39,446 nt of DNA, from positions 1 to 39,446 of the forward strand of contig JAUHYI010000043.1 of the NCBI GenBank assembly GCA_030426385.1. Reading direction: 5' to 3'. This DNA is from Phycisphaerae bacterium. Its GTDB lineage: Bacteria > Planctomycetota > Phycisphaerae > Phycisphaerales > Phycisphaeraceae. The position numbers and the translations under genes were made by a program. Of the stretch, positions 6,450-14,874 are shown in pieces. Positions within the stretch are counted from its first letter, which is position 1. Each line of letters starts with the position of its first letter. The notes beneath the pieces were generated by a model. That model saw only the letters and a list, made by a program, of their open reading frames with translations. It did not search any database and was not told the origin of the DNA.

Positions 6450-8591
6450 CTATTTGAAAAATTGTTTAGTAGGATGTTTTCTATGTGCCAATTCATCCTG
6501 CTCTATTGAGGAATTCACATACTTTCTTCTCTGCTGGGGAATATAAACAACACGCCACGCAAGTTCAGCGAGTTGTTCATCGGTCTGGGGATTGCGCATC
6601 AATTCCTCAAGCGCCGCCTCACCGGCACTACCAATCGCAACAATTGCATTTCCTACGGATCGCCAACCCCATTCCAGATCCGACCTTTTGCTGTCAGAAC
6701 CATATTTCTTGAATTGCTGTAACAGCAACGACAAAACCTTATCCTCGTAAGGATGCAATCCTATCCCTGCCTGCATTTCGAAGGCCTCAGCTGCTCGAAC
6801 CTGCATGACTTCATTTGTACCTTCCATGTTCTTCTTTAGAACAGGAAAGACAGCTTCAATACCAAAGACAGGAAGAGCCCTCATCGCTGTCGCTTTACAG
6901 AAATCATCTGAATCACTACTTGCCATATTCATTAGTTCATTCTTGAACTCAGGTGCAAGCCCCGTACCTTTGACGGCATAAACGACAGCTTGTCTGACGC
7001 CGGGGTTCGTATGCGTAAAGTAATCACGCAGCATATTTTTCTGTGCTGCGCCAAGCGTACCCTTTGATTTCATTTGCCGAACGGCTGGCGTTACCGCAAA
7101 GAGATTATATTGCATGTTGCCATGCGAAACGATTGCATCGAGTATCTTTTTAAGACTATCAGGCCCTGCCATGCTGCTAAGCGTGACTGCGGCAAGACAA
7201 CGAACCGCATTCTCAGGATCATCGAGCTTGGCCTCGATAAAAGGAACTGCCTCTGGCAATCCAGATTCTCCCAAGGCACTGATCGCCATACGTCTGACAT
7301 AAACATCTTCGTCTGTTGTTGCAGCCGCCATACTTTCAAGGTCAAGCGTTATACGGTTTATAATGGCTAAGTGAAGAACCTGCCGCTTCTCCCACTTGTC
7401 TCCCTCGGCAAGTGTCTTGGCTGGATTATCAAAATTGTTAGGCGGGTTTTGATACTGTTCTTTGGGGAAGGCGTATTCCGAAGAAAGCACCGGGTAAAGA
7501 GGGATCGCGCCTTCAGGGGTGGTTTGATACTTTTGTCGCCACACAGAGACTTGCACATTTTTGTTATGTGCCTGGCAATAATCCAATAATTCTTGAGCCA
7601 CATTCTCATCGCCAGGACGGGCAACAGACAACTCATCAATGAGTCCCTCGTCAACCCAGGCACGCCAGTCCATGGATATACGCCCAATTCGATGCTTGTC
7701 CGCTTTAGACCATATGCCGGGCCATGGCGAAGGAAGATTCGGTATCGGGTCTTCATTTTCGATTTCGCCTGACGAAATCTCCACGCCAACTTTTATATTG
7801 TGAGGCTTTAATTCGCTTTTAAGTTCACGCAGGAACTGGGTCACATATTCGCCGCGCAGGTCCGCCCATGCTTGTTTATCAAAGGGCTCGGTACGTATAT
7901 CAACGCCATAGCGCTTCTTAAATTCATCAACGATCGGTTGATTAAAACCAAACTCGTCCAAGTACCTGGTCCCGAAGTTCTCTACGTAAGTATAAAAAAC
8001 GATTCCCTCGTACCCCTCTTGGAGTAAAAAGGTCTTTAATGTCTGAATAAATGCCGCACGCGCTTCGGGATAGCAAAACTCGATAGGACCGTCTTGCCGC
8101 CTTGTTCCATACTTATTGACAGGCAACCATTCGGGATTGTTCGTTCGCAGCTTGTGTTGCCATAAAAAAGGCAGGAGGACGCTCCCGCCGGTATCCTTGT
8201 CAGCACCAAATTCGAATAAGCCTGTCCAAAGCCAAACGTTAAGACCTAAATCCTTACAAATTTTTACCGCATTGCTATTAGCTTCGTCGTGCTCAAAGAG
8301 CCAATCCCAAAACAATGAATGTAAAATAGTTTCGTCTTTTACAAAATCAGCGTATTCATGAAGATACTTATCCTGTCCACCTCGCCAGAAAACCCGAGTG
8401 ATACCCCAGTCTTTCTGCACTGACTCAAAATTCGCTCTGTTAATTGCGTCCGAATCATAAGGGGCACCCACCAACATAAGCTGGTCTCCGGTGCTGACCT
8501 GCATTGTCACCTGTGCTTTGACATCACCCGTGACGAGCATGATCAAAACGACAGATAAAGCCATAAACATTTGCGAAAAAGGTTTCATCAT
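6450..8591 (-). CDS. Secreted TIM-barrel glycoside-hydrolase-like protein fused to HEAT repeats
   Basis: A 713-residue exported protein. Residues 1-26 are a signal peptide ending near VKAQ. Residues ~30-400 resemble the family-10-like glycosyl-hydrolase barrel (GHL10 type): GITRVFWRGG, LNVWLWTGLFEFG, NPEWLPVNKYG, FCYPEARAAFIQTL, EGYEGIVFYTYVENFG. Residues ~420-690 are HEAT/PBS-type helical repeats (VYVRRMAISALGESG, AVRCLAAVTLSSM, GVRQAVVYAVKGTG, QVRAAEAFEMQAGIG). Such fusions occur in planctomycete secretomes, where the barrel probably binds or cleaves a glycan and the repeats bind proteins. No catalytic pair can be assigned with confidence. The gene is visibly less G+C-rich than its neighbours and lies in the interval bracketed by the two IS copies, which may suggest separate origin. 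A terminator follows at 6374-6399. Confidence 0.7.
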   Translation of the reverse strand: MMKPFSQMFMALSVVLIMLVTGDVKAQVTMQVSTGDQLMLVGAPYDSDAINRANFESVQKDWGITRVFWRGGQDKYLHEYADFVKDETILHSLFWDWLFEHDEANSNAVKICKDLGLNVWLWTGLFEFGADKDTGGSVLLPFLWQHKLRTNNPEWLPVNKYGTRRQDGPIEFCYPEARAAFIQTLKTFLLQEGYEGIVFYTYVENFGTRYLDEFGFNQPIVDEFKKRYGVDIRTEPFDKQAWADLRGEYVTQFLRELKSELKPHNIKVGVEISSGEIENEDPIPNLPSPWPGIWSKADKHRIGRISMDWRAWVDEGLIDELSVARPGDENVAQELLDYCQAHNKNVQVSVWRQKYQTTPEGAIPLYPVLSSEYAFPKEQYQNPPNNFDNPAKTLAEGDKWEKRQVLHLAIINRITLDLESMAAATTDEDVYVRRMAISALGESGLPEAVPFIEAKLDDPENAVRCLAAVTLSSMAGPDSLKKILDAIVSHGNMQYNLFAVTPAVRQMKSKGTLGAAQKNMLRDYFTHTNPGVRQAVVYAVKGTGLAPEFKNELMNMASSDSDDFCKATAMRALPVFGIEAVFPVLKKNMEGTNEVMQVRAAEAFEMQAGIGLHPYEDKVLSLLLQQFKKYGSDSKRSDLEWGWRSVGNAIVAIGSAGEAALEELMRNPQTDEQLAELAWRVVYIPQQRRKYVNSSIEQDELAHRKHPTKQFFK

Positions 8592-8676
8592 TCTTCTTGT
8601 CTTTCGTGGCTAGAAAAAAATAGTAAAACATGACGTTTGGGACAGTCTTTTTGTATTCACCGAGTGGATTCACAAA

Positions 8677-8755
8677 AACCAGCCCCCCCCCACTCCCCCC
8701 ACCTCCACTCCACTCGCCCCCCATTACCCCGCCCTCGAGTACACCTCGCCCCAAG
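8677..8755. repeat. C-rich intergenic tract
   Basis: Runs of C up to 10 bases interrupted by A or T (CCCCCCCCCACTCCCCCCAC and similar). The complementary strand has several G-runs suited to a quadruplex. It lies about 85 bases upstream of the start of the minus-strand gene at 8591. Confidence 0.6.
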
Positions 8756-9057
8756 CATAGCACAAAAAAAACGCAGATAAAGCCCAATTTATGCGCAGGC
8801 TTGATTTTTTTTGTTTTTGATGTAACCGCAAAATTTCCGACCCCTCATGGCCGCGCCGCAGCGAGTATGGCCGGGGCGCGGGGACGGGCAATCCGGCGGC
8901 ATTTGGTTGTAATTTGATAATCTGCAGCATTTTACAATAAAATACCACTTGGATGCCGTGTCGTATTTGGCTAAAAACGCCGGGGCGGGCTTCTCATCGT
9001 GCCGGGCCGTTGGATTGCCTGCCGCCTCGGAATCGCCATCGTTCTGCGTTTTTTTTC

Positions 9058-9086
9058 TTGGCTTTGCACTATTTTTGTGTTAGATT
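9058..9086 (+). promoter_or_regulatory. Candidate sigma70-type promoter for the PEP-CTERM gene at 9278
   Basis: TTGGCT (9058-9063), a 17-base spacer, then TAGATT (9081-9086). It would leave a leader of about 185 bases. This is a consensus-like match only; such matches occur by chance. Confidence 0.3.
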
Positions 9087-9277
9087 ACAAAAGTGCACTT
9101 ATATGCGCTAGTACGTTTAGTGAATGCTTGCTTCAGGTCGCCCTTGTTCCCGCAGCTTGATGACGTGTGACCGACGTTGCCCGTCTTTTATAGGCGGGAA
9201 GAATGATTACCCTTAGATAGTGATGCTGGAAAACCCGGCGTGTACATAAACAACTCAACAATCCTTGGAGAAAAACT

Positions 9278-10081
9278 ATGAAACCTATCGCGACTTATTT
9301 TTGTACCACCTTGTTGTTCATTGGCGGTTCGTCGGTGGCGGCTCAGGCCGACGTCGTGTTCAGCGATAATTTTGAAGACAAGACCGCCGTGGCGTGGCCG
9401 GATGTTTCTCAGGATGCCGATCCTGTGGCCCAGACTGGAAACTGGGTGTATGTGCTTGAAGGAACCCAGGACGATCTTCAGGTGACAGATAATGTCGTAC
9501 CTGGTCCGGCTGAAGGTTCCAATTATTTGGTGACGCGCCGGGACGCTGGTGTACACGACACAAGACTGCAAGGAAGCTGGAGCACCGCATCGTCAGCGAC
9601 CGACGTTATTACAGTGGACTTTGACATTTACCTGCCTTCGACTAACCCCAACTTGAGAGGGGGGTCGTTCTTCATTCAAGATGCGGCAGAGGCGGTTGGT
9701 TCCACTACTGGCGTGATTAACGGTAAATTTCAATATATTTCCGCCGTCAACAGTTTTCGATTCACGACAGGCGCCACAGCACAAACGGATAATTTTGCAC
9801 TAGACACATGGCATCATGTGCGCTACGAAATCGACATGGCGACGCAGACCTATGATGTGACAGTTTCCAGCATAACGTACGAGGACATCGCGTTCGAGGC
9901 TAGCTCGACGTCGCTAGGCAAGATGATGTATACGCATCTGAGTGACAATTCGACATTCCTTGTGGATGACGTCTTGGTCGAATTCGCACCCGTGCCTGAG
10001 CCGGGCTCAATGATGATGTTGTTGGCAGGATCCTTGGCGGCCTCATTCAGAGGTCGGCACACTCCTGCTCGCAAAGCCTGA
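9278..10081 (+). CDS. PEP-CTERM sorting-domain protein, exported
   Basis: A 267-residue secreted protein. The N-terminal signal peptide is MKPIATYFCTTLLFIGGSS followed by VAAQA. The body looks like a concanavalin-type beta-sandwich (ITVDFDIYLPSTNP, TWHHVRYEIDMATQTYDVTV, FLVDDVLVEF). The C-terminus has VPEPGS, a hydrophobic helix (MMMLLAGSLAASF) and an Arg-rich tail (RGRHTPARKA), the signal handled by exosortase. Start supported by TTGGAG upstream. It is probably a surface or matrix protein. No exosortase is in the window. Confidence 0.85.
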   Translation: MKPIATYFCTTLLFIGGSSVAAQADVVFSDNFEDKTAVAWPDVSQDADPVAQTGNWVYVLEGTQDDLQVTDNVVPGPAEGSNYLVTRRDAGVHDTRLQGSWSTASSATDVITVDFDIYLPSTNPNLRGGSFFIQDAAEAVGSTTGVINGKFQYISAVNSFRFTTGATAQTDNFALDTWHHVRYEIDMATQTYDVTVSSITYEDIAFEASSTSLGKMMYTHLSDNSTFLVDDVLVEFAPVPEPGSMMMLLAGSLAASFRGRHTPARKA

Positions 10082-10542
10082 TGTGCTGTGAATGGCGATG
10101 CGATTGCAATTGATCGTCGAGTATTCGCTGAGTATTAAACGATAGAAATTCAATTTCGTTAATACAGAGCGTTTTGTCGTAGCATCCGCGCCCACCCCAC
10201 CCACGCCATACGGTGATTCAATCGCCATGGCTGTTCCCGCATCATGCGACACGCTAGTCGGACACCTCGCACCACCAGGTCCAAATCAGTTCACATCGCT
10301 GAACGGTTTATCCAGTTGCAGACGCACAAGATTCCGGCCGGACCTGATCTGCACTGCATTCATCGGGAATTCAACGAGTTTACCCATGAGTACCTCGCAA
10401 TCGATGCGGGGAGGAAACTCAATCATGATGATGTGATGGAACGACTGCCATGACCGATGGCGAGATCGATGCGGTGAAGGTGTCGCACACCATAAGCATG
10501 ATGATGACGAGCGCAATGATTGACACGCCTAGAGACACTGGC
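10082..10542. other. Intergenic stretch, possible gene debris
   Basis: A frame at 10244-10453 reads AERFIQLQTHKIPAGPDLHC, then IHREFNEFTHEYLAIDAGRK and LNHDDVMERLP. It has protein-like composition but no proper start or recognisable family. It may be the tail of a gene broken by rearrangement next to the IS. Nothing else stands out. Confidence 0.35.
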
Positions 10543-10586
10543 GTGGTTAATCGCCACGATTTTGGTGCGCTGGACTGGCCGCTTAA
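10543..10586 (+). repeat. Dispersed repeat A, left half, at the IS insertion site
   Basis: GGTTAATCGCCACGATTTTG then GTGCGCTGGACTGGCCGC, ending in TTAA (10583-10586). It recurs as GATTAATCGCCACGATTTTG and GTGCTCTGGACTGGCCGC at 15946-15987 and, more diverged and inverted, at 30233-30277. Here the repeat is split by the IS; the other half is at 11610-11648. Confidence 0.75.
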
Positions 10587-11609
10587 CACCTTTTTGCATC
10601 ACCGCTCTCAATCGTTGGCTTGGTTCGCTTGCAATCGGGCGTGGTAGAGGATGATTTTTACGCCCACCCAGCAACGCACGCGATGGAGCCGACGCACCCA
10701 GGCTGGTAATGGCCCCAAGCCGCCGGCGGCGCTGCACAGCACGCTGAACACCTGCTCGATCAACAGCGATCGCGATGCACCCAACGGGCCACGTTGGGAC
10801 ATTGAGCCCACACCGCCAATGACTCGCGTCGCGCGGCTGGCATCGCGCGTAGCCGTTTGCGTGATCGACTCACGCCACGCGGCGGACACAACAATCGGCC
10901 GCCTCGATCAGCCACCGCTTGATGCAACTTCGCGTGATGCAACTTCGCGTGATCGTAGTTGCCGTCAGCCAACACCAACGAACGATGATGCAACGGCAAA
11001 CGATCCAACAAGTGCATCGCCGTCGTTGCCTCATGCTCGGGCAACGGCCGCACGCACCAGTTAATAATGCGTCGTTTGGCATCGACTGCTGCGTGCAGTT
11101 TGTAACCCTTGGCGAATCCGCCGATCGCATAGCCGCGTCGGGCGTCGGGATCTTTACTCGCACCGCCGACCGGCAACGACTTGCCATCGAATGCCAACCA
11201 TGATGCAGATGCAGATGTAGATGCAGACTGACCGCCACGCGTGAGTCGGTCGTGAACGCGTTGCAACAACTGCTGCACGCGATTGGTCTTGACCCGACGC
11301 GTGAACTGACTGACCGAAGGCAACCGACGCGGCCGCATCGGCCCGTGATAATGTTCGCGACAACACGCCCAGCACAACGGCCGATCGTGCGCGACTGTCC
11401 ATAGCAGAAGCTTGACGATCAGTGCGTCAGAGAATTGAGCCCGCGGCAAACGCCCAAGCCGACGCGCTTCGCTGTGAATCGCTTGACGTATGATGATCCA
11501 ACGTGACCGGTCCATAAGCGTTCCCTTTCTTGGCAGCAACCAGAAAGCGACAAGTATGGCCCAGTTTTAACTTTAGCGCAAATCTGACGATGCTGGGCGC
11601 GCAATCGTG
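10587..11609 (-). mobile_element. IS5/IS4-type insertion sequence (copy 2), 1023 bp, flanked by TTAA
   Basis: The element is bounded by TTAA at 10583-10586 and at 11610-11613. Outside each TTAA lie matching halves of a palindrome: GACTGGCCGC on the left and GCGGCCAGTC on the right. Removing the element and one TTAA rebuilds the uninterrupted palindrome seen at 15973-15998, which sets the ends precisely. The terminal inverted repeats are weak (both ends begin CAC, with scattered matches). A TTAA duplication fits the YTAR target of the IS5 group, but the assignment within IS4/IS5 is tentative. Confidence 0.8.
10608..11515 (-). pseudogene. IS4/IS5-type DDE transposase, frameshifted near its C-terminus
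   Basis: The DDE transposase of the IS. The start at ATG 11515 has GGGA upstream; an in-frame TTG at 11539 is possible. Core motifs are SWLAFDGKSLPVGG (first Asp), then YAIGGFAKGYKLHAAVD, and RSLVLADGNYDHAKLHHAK (second Asp). The first frame ends at TGA 10760 after ARWVHRDRC. The catalytic Glu segment (LLIEQVFSVLCSAAGG) and the C-terminus continue in another frame to 10608. The junction corresponds to a one-base loss; no slippery heptamer is visible, so a mutation or sequencing error is likelier than programmed frameshifting. The repeat AAGCTTGATG-like segments near 10915-10950 also show a small in-frame duplication (HAKLHHAKLHQ). Confidence 0.8.
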
Positions 11610-11648
11610 TTAAGCGGCCAGTCGAGCGTGAGTATGATTAGCACAGAA
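11610..11648 (+). repeat. Right half of the palindromic IS target site
   Basis: TTAA then GCGGCCAGTC then GAGCGTGAGTATGATTAGCA and CAGAAATT. It resembles the sequence right of IS copy 1 at 121-164 but not the sequence right of the empty site at 15988. Confidence 0.6.
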
Positions 11649-11675
11649 ATTTTGCATGACACCCCAGAAGCAGCC

Positions 11676-11752
11676 GTCGCCCCCCCCACCCACCCCCCCC
11701 CACCCACCCACCCACCACCACACCACCACACCACACACACCACTACCACCGA
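11676..11752. repeat. C-rich intergenic tract grading into CAC repeats
   Basis: Long C runs broken by single A (CCCCCCCCCACCCACCCCCC) pass into ACC/CAC triplets. The opposite strand is G-rich. No gene is seen between the IS and the gene ending at 11905. Confidence 0.65.
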
Positions 11753-11802
11753 AAACCTGACATGCACCAACATGCACGGCGAGTGGCTTTAGCCTCACAC
11801 TC

Positions 11803-11832
11803 GAACCCGAACCCGAACCTGAATCTGAATCC
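11803..11832 (+). repeat. Hexanucleotide tandem repeat, five units
   Basis: Units GAACCC, GAACCC, GAACCT, GAATCT and GAATCC in succession, just past the stop of the minus-strand gene at 11905. Confidence 0.8.
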
Positions 11833-11904
11833 GACCATGGCGCAATCGCGCCTGGAAAGCATGACCCACATTTTCTCGCGATCGCCACATTTTTCGATCG
11901 CGGG

Positions 11905-12585
11905 TCAATCGTCTTCATGGCGAACAGCAATCGATAATTTTTCGCGCAACACGGTGGCTGTGGTGTTGGCCATTTTAATTTGCTCGCGTCGCGTTTGGGA
12001 CAATGCGGTCACGCGTTCATGCACGTGTTCCAATGCGGTGCGCAATGCGGGGCCTGGCTTGGTTTGCAACACATCGATCGGCTCACGCATATGATCGAGG
12101 ATTTGCCCCGTCAATATATTGGCCTGCTCCAACGCCTCAAAAATTTGTTCACATTGAGCGTCAACCCAAGTCGCATCAGCGCGTTGTCCTTCGATCGTCG
12201 TCGGCTCCAACTTTTGCTGTACATCACTAATCGCCAACACCTGCTTGTGCGCGTTCCATGCGGACAGATCACTGCGTTGCAAGGCCAATGTAAACGGATG
12301 CAACACATCGCGCCCGCCATCGGTTTTACGACGGATCAATGTGGCGAACGCGCTACGTGTGGTATCCAGTTGCCCGGTCAATTTATTTTGCGTGCGCAGC
12401 GCGTCATCAATGCGTTCCATCAGTTTCGTGCGATCGTCGCGAGCAAACTCCCCTATCGTGTCGTTGTACACCGAGGTGCATCCGCCGCTGGCCATAACAC
12501 TCATGACGCTGATGGCGCCCATCAGGCCAAGCGCACCTGTGAATAGCATGGAAACAACCCGTACCACCAAACGATTCTCAGCCAT
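11905..12585 (-). CDS. Putative exported lipoprotein, DUF2959-like
   Basis: A 226-residue protein with an N-terminal hydrophobic segment (VVRVVSMLFTGALGLMGAIS) followed by SVMASGGC, an imperfect lipobox with Cys. The mature part is helical: YNDTIGEFARDDRTKLMERI, then an alternation of Gln/Ala-rich helices. This resembles DUF2959-type helical lipoproteins (conserved Y, R, L-x-x-R-V/I near the start). The start at 12585 is preferred over 12591 because CAGGAG lies 8 bases upstream of the former and only 2 from the latter. Function unknown; the family assignment is a guess from pattern. Confidence 0.55.
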   Translation of the reverse strand: MAENRLVVRVVSMLFTGALGLMGAISVMSVMASGGCTSVYNDTIGEFARDDRTKLMERIDDALRTQNKLTGQLDTTRSAFATLIRRKTDGGRDVLHPFTLALQRSDLSAWNAHKQVLAISDVQQKLEPTTIEGQRADATWVDAQCEQIFEALEQANILTGQILDHMREPIDVLQTKPGPALRTALEHVHERVTALSQTRREQIKMANTTATVLREKLSIAVRHEDD

Positions 12586-12591
12586 CGACAT

Positions 12592-12995
12592 GCTCCTGAA
12601 TGCCCCCGAACATTGAATTCTATCAGCTACCTATCGGCAATAAGGGCCTCATTAAAACCACGATCAGCCGTTCCCGGCATCGCCCAAAATCTGCAAAACA
12701 TCCGGTTATAACGATCGTTTTGCAACCAGTTGAACATTTTACCGGGCAAATCGTTTCATATTTTCGGCCATGCAATATAATGAGGGGACTGCCACGCCAA
12801 GACGCCTGGCGGTTTGGACGCTTGGATGCTTAGATGCATAGATGCATAGATGCATGAATGTGACTGACGCGCGTTTGTATTTCTGTAATTTCTCAGGGAA
12901 ACGCGTGTGATCCTGGTTTCGAGGGTGGCCCCACATTTTAGAGTTCAAGGGTTAGCGGAGTTAACCGAGCTAGTTGCGTTAACCGAAAGGATGGA
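12592..12995. other. Divergent intergenic region with candidate promoter and octamer repeat
   Basis: This separates the minus-strand lipoprotein gene from the plus-strand gene at 12996. It contains TTTCAT (12754-12759), a 16-base spacer, TATAAT (12776-12781), and an octamer tandem repeat at 12831-12854. The promoter match is consensus-like only and would leave a leader of about 210 bases. Confidence 0.4.
12831..12854 (+). repeat. Octamer tandem repeat TAGATGCA, three units
   Basis: TAGATGCA occurs three times in a row, preceded by the degenerate unit TGGATGCT. Each unit contains the palindrome TGCA. It lies in the leader of the gene at 12996. Confidence 0.8.
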
Positions 12996-14366
12996 TTGGC
13001 TGTGTTTCAGCGATGGGCGATGATATGGGTATGTCTAACGATCAGCATCAGCACGACCCTCACGGTCCGCGCCGATGAAACCGATCAATTCACACTGCCA
13101 CCGCGTGATTCGTTTGCGGATTTAGGTCCGTTTTTTTCGGCTGCTCATTATCACGCATTCGAACGCGTGGTCACTCGCCTGAATCGCAAGATCGATCAAC
13201 ACGCCTCCATCGCCGACCCGGCACGACGGGCGGCACGATTAAAAACATGGCATGAACCGCTCACCATTGCCAACATGGTCCGACATGAATTCGGCCCCGC
13301 ACTCACCGAAATGCGCTCGCTTGAGGGAACGCTCAACGCTGACGAACTGTTGGCCATGTATCCCGATCAACGCACGCGCTATCGCACGAGCAACTGGATT
13401 TACGATCATGTCCATCTGCCAATCGACCCGCGTAAATTCATGTTGCTGTTCATCGCTTCGACGGTCAACATCAACGGCCATTTCATCGGCCTCGACAAGG
13501 TCGGACATTTCCATGACCTGGGCCACATCTATTACAAGGATTACGTTGCCCTGCGCAACCGTGGCAAAACCGATGAACAGGCCACCGCGATTGTGGTGCG
13601 GCGATTCAGTCGGGGCGCCATTTCCGAAGCGGTGATCATCGGCACCATTGCCTCGGGCGTGCAATCCAACGGCGACCTGGCGAGCAATTACATCGGGTTC
13701 AAATTTTATCGCAACCTCACCGAAACCGTTCGCATGGGTGATCGCTCCTTACCGCCGATGTTCGTCCGTGTCGGCGATTACTGGGCACTCAACACGCACG
13801 TGCGCCCGGACCATAATTTTTTTAAACCGTTCGTCACCGACCATTGGAACGAAGCGCTCAATCCCAATATCTATGAATGGTCCATGCGTGGCCTGATTCG
13901 CCGACACCTGCGCAAGCGGGCGGACCAGATTCAGGATTTTTATGCGCATCCCGACGGCACCCGCCGCACGGCTGAGGAATTCCGCCAGATCGAACAGGAC
14001 CTGAGCACGTTTTATGGCGAAGATTATGGCTACCTGCGCGCCGCCGAACGCAAGATGGTCACCATTGCCAACGCTTGCTTTCCTGACGACACGACGAACA
14101 CGACCACAGCTACAGCTACAGCCACAAACACAGACACAGACACGGCCATGTCACACAAGTCGCGCACTGATCCGGTGCCTCTGACTGGCACTGGAATCAA
14201 CCTCGAAACCAACACCGAAACCAACGCCGAAGCTAATGCCAACGCTGAACGCACGGATGATCGTCAATCCATAACCGCCGAACCCGATGACGCGCCAGAT
14301 CAACAAGCCACCGATCAGCCCATCGCCAACAAACCCATGGACGATCAACAAGCCTTGCTGCAATAA
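12996..14366 (+). CDS. Exported protein with a DKxGHF motif (YfiM/DUF2279-like core)
   Basis: A 456-residue protein read from TTG 12996, which has GAAAGGA upstream. A signal peptide spans WAMIWVCLTISISTTLTVRA. The central part contains GLDKVGHFHDLGHIYYKDYV and later GDLASNYIGFKFYRNL. This recalls the D-K-x-G-H-F and D-L-x-x-N-x-x-G motifs of YfiM-type periplasmic proteins, but the surrounding sequence is much longer, so this is a pattern match and not a firm family call. The last ~95 residues are low-complexity (TATATATNTDTDTA, ETNTETNAEANANA) and look disordered. The tail DNA is correspondingly repetitive. A C-rich tract begins directly at the stop codon. Confidence 0.6.
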   Translation: MAVFQRWAMIWVCLTISISTTLTVRADETDQFTLPPRDSFADLGPFFSAAHYHAFERVVTRLNRKIDQHASIADPARRAARLKTWHEPLTIANMVRHEFGPALTEMRSLEGTLNADELLAMYPDQRTRYRTSNWIYDHVHLPIDPRKFMLLFIASTVNINGHFIGLDKVGHFHDLGHIYYKDYVALRNRGKTDEQATAIVVRRFSRGAISEAVIIGTIASGVQSNGDLASNYIGFKFYRNLTETVRMGDRSLPPMFVRVGDYWALNTHVRPDHNFFKPFVTDHWNEALNPNIYEWSMRGLIRRHLRKRADQIQDFYAHPDGTRRTAEEFRQIEQDLSTFYGEDYGYLRAAERKMVTIANACFPDDTTNTTTATATATNTDTDTAMSHKSRTDPVPLTGTGINLETNTETNAEANANAERTDDRQSITAEPDDAPDQQATDQPIANKPMDDQQALLQ

Positions 14367-14874
14367 CCCCCCCCCACACACACCACCCCCCCACAACCCC
14401 CACACCCCACCCACATTTCCCCTGCATAATTCGTCCGTCGTCCCATCCCGTTAAAAACTCGCGCGGTCTAAATTGTTCCCTTACACAGACTCCCTGTATC
14501 CACCGGGAGCTAACAGAAATCTACACGCGAGTATTGATCGTAATCCATGTCTGTCACACGTCATGCCACGTCATTGCGTGGTCTGTTTGCGTGTAGCTCT
14601 ACCGGGGTCACTTAAGTGGCCCTGCCTGTTGACAATGACGATTGTTTTTGCCCGTTGCTCTCGCCGTCGTTCATGAACGACGCGTCATCCCCACACGATA
14701 CCGAATAACAACCACGCCACGATCCAACGTGGGCTCGGCCATAACCTCGGCTTCTCGGATGCACGCGGCAAACGTTGCACGAAATCACTCACGCGAACCG
14801 ATAAAATAGATTCGGTTCTGCTAAACTATTGCCCCCGCAAATTACACCTCCCCGCTTTGGACGGAAGCTTAAAT
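14367..14874. other. Intergenic region with C-rich tract and repeat B fragment
   Basis: A C-rich tract runs from 14365 to about 14414. At 14442-14466 is an inverted piece of repeat B (CCCATCCCGTTAAAAACTCG then CGCG). A weak hairpin (CTCCC ... GGGAG) lies near 14487-14508. No gene was recognised. The leader of the oxidoreductase gene occupies the end. Confidence 0.5.

Larger units (their letters stand above)
8592..9277. other. Long divergent intergenic region
   Basis: This separates the minus-strand GH-like gene from the plus-strand PEP-CTERM gene. It contains a C-rich tract at 8677-8755, T-rich runs near 8807-8818, and a candidate promoter at 9058-9086. No open frame with recognisable content was seen. 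Confidence 0.5.

Noticed and set aside
10244-10453. Small ORF with protein-like composition
   Set aside because: No ribosome site, no recognised family and located in apparent gene debris next to the IS; kept only as a note.
12754-12781. Stronger promoter claim for the gene at 12996
   Set aside because: Only a consensus-like hexamer pair with a 16-base spacer; listed as a candidate within the intergenic entry.
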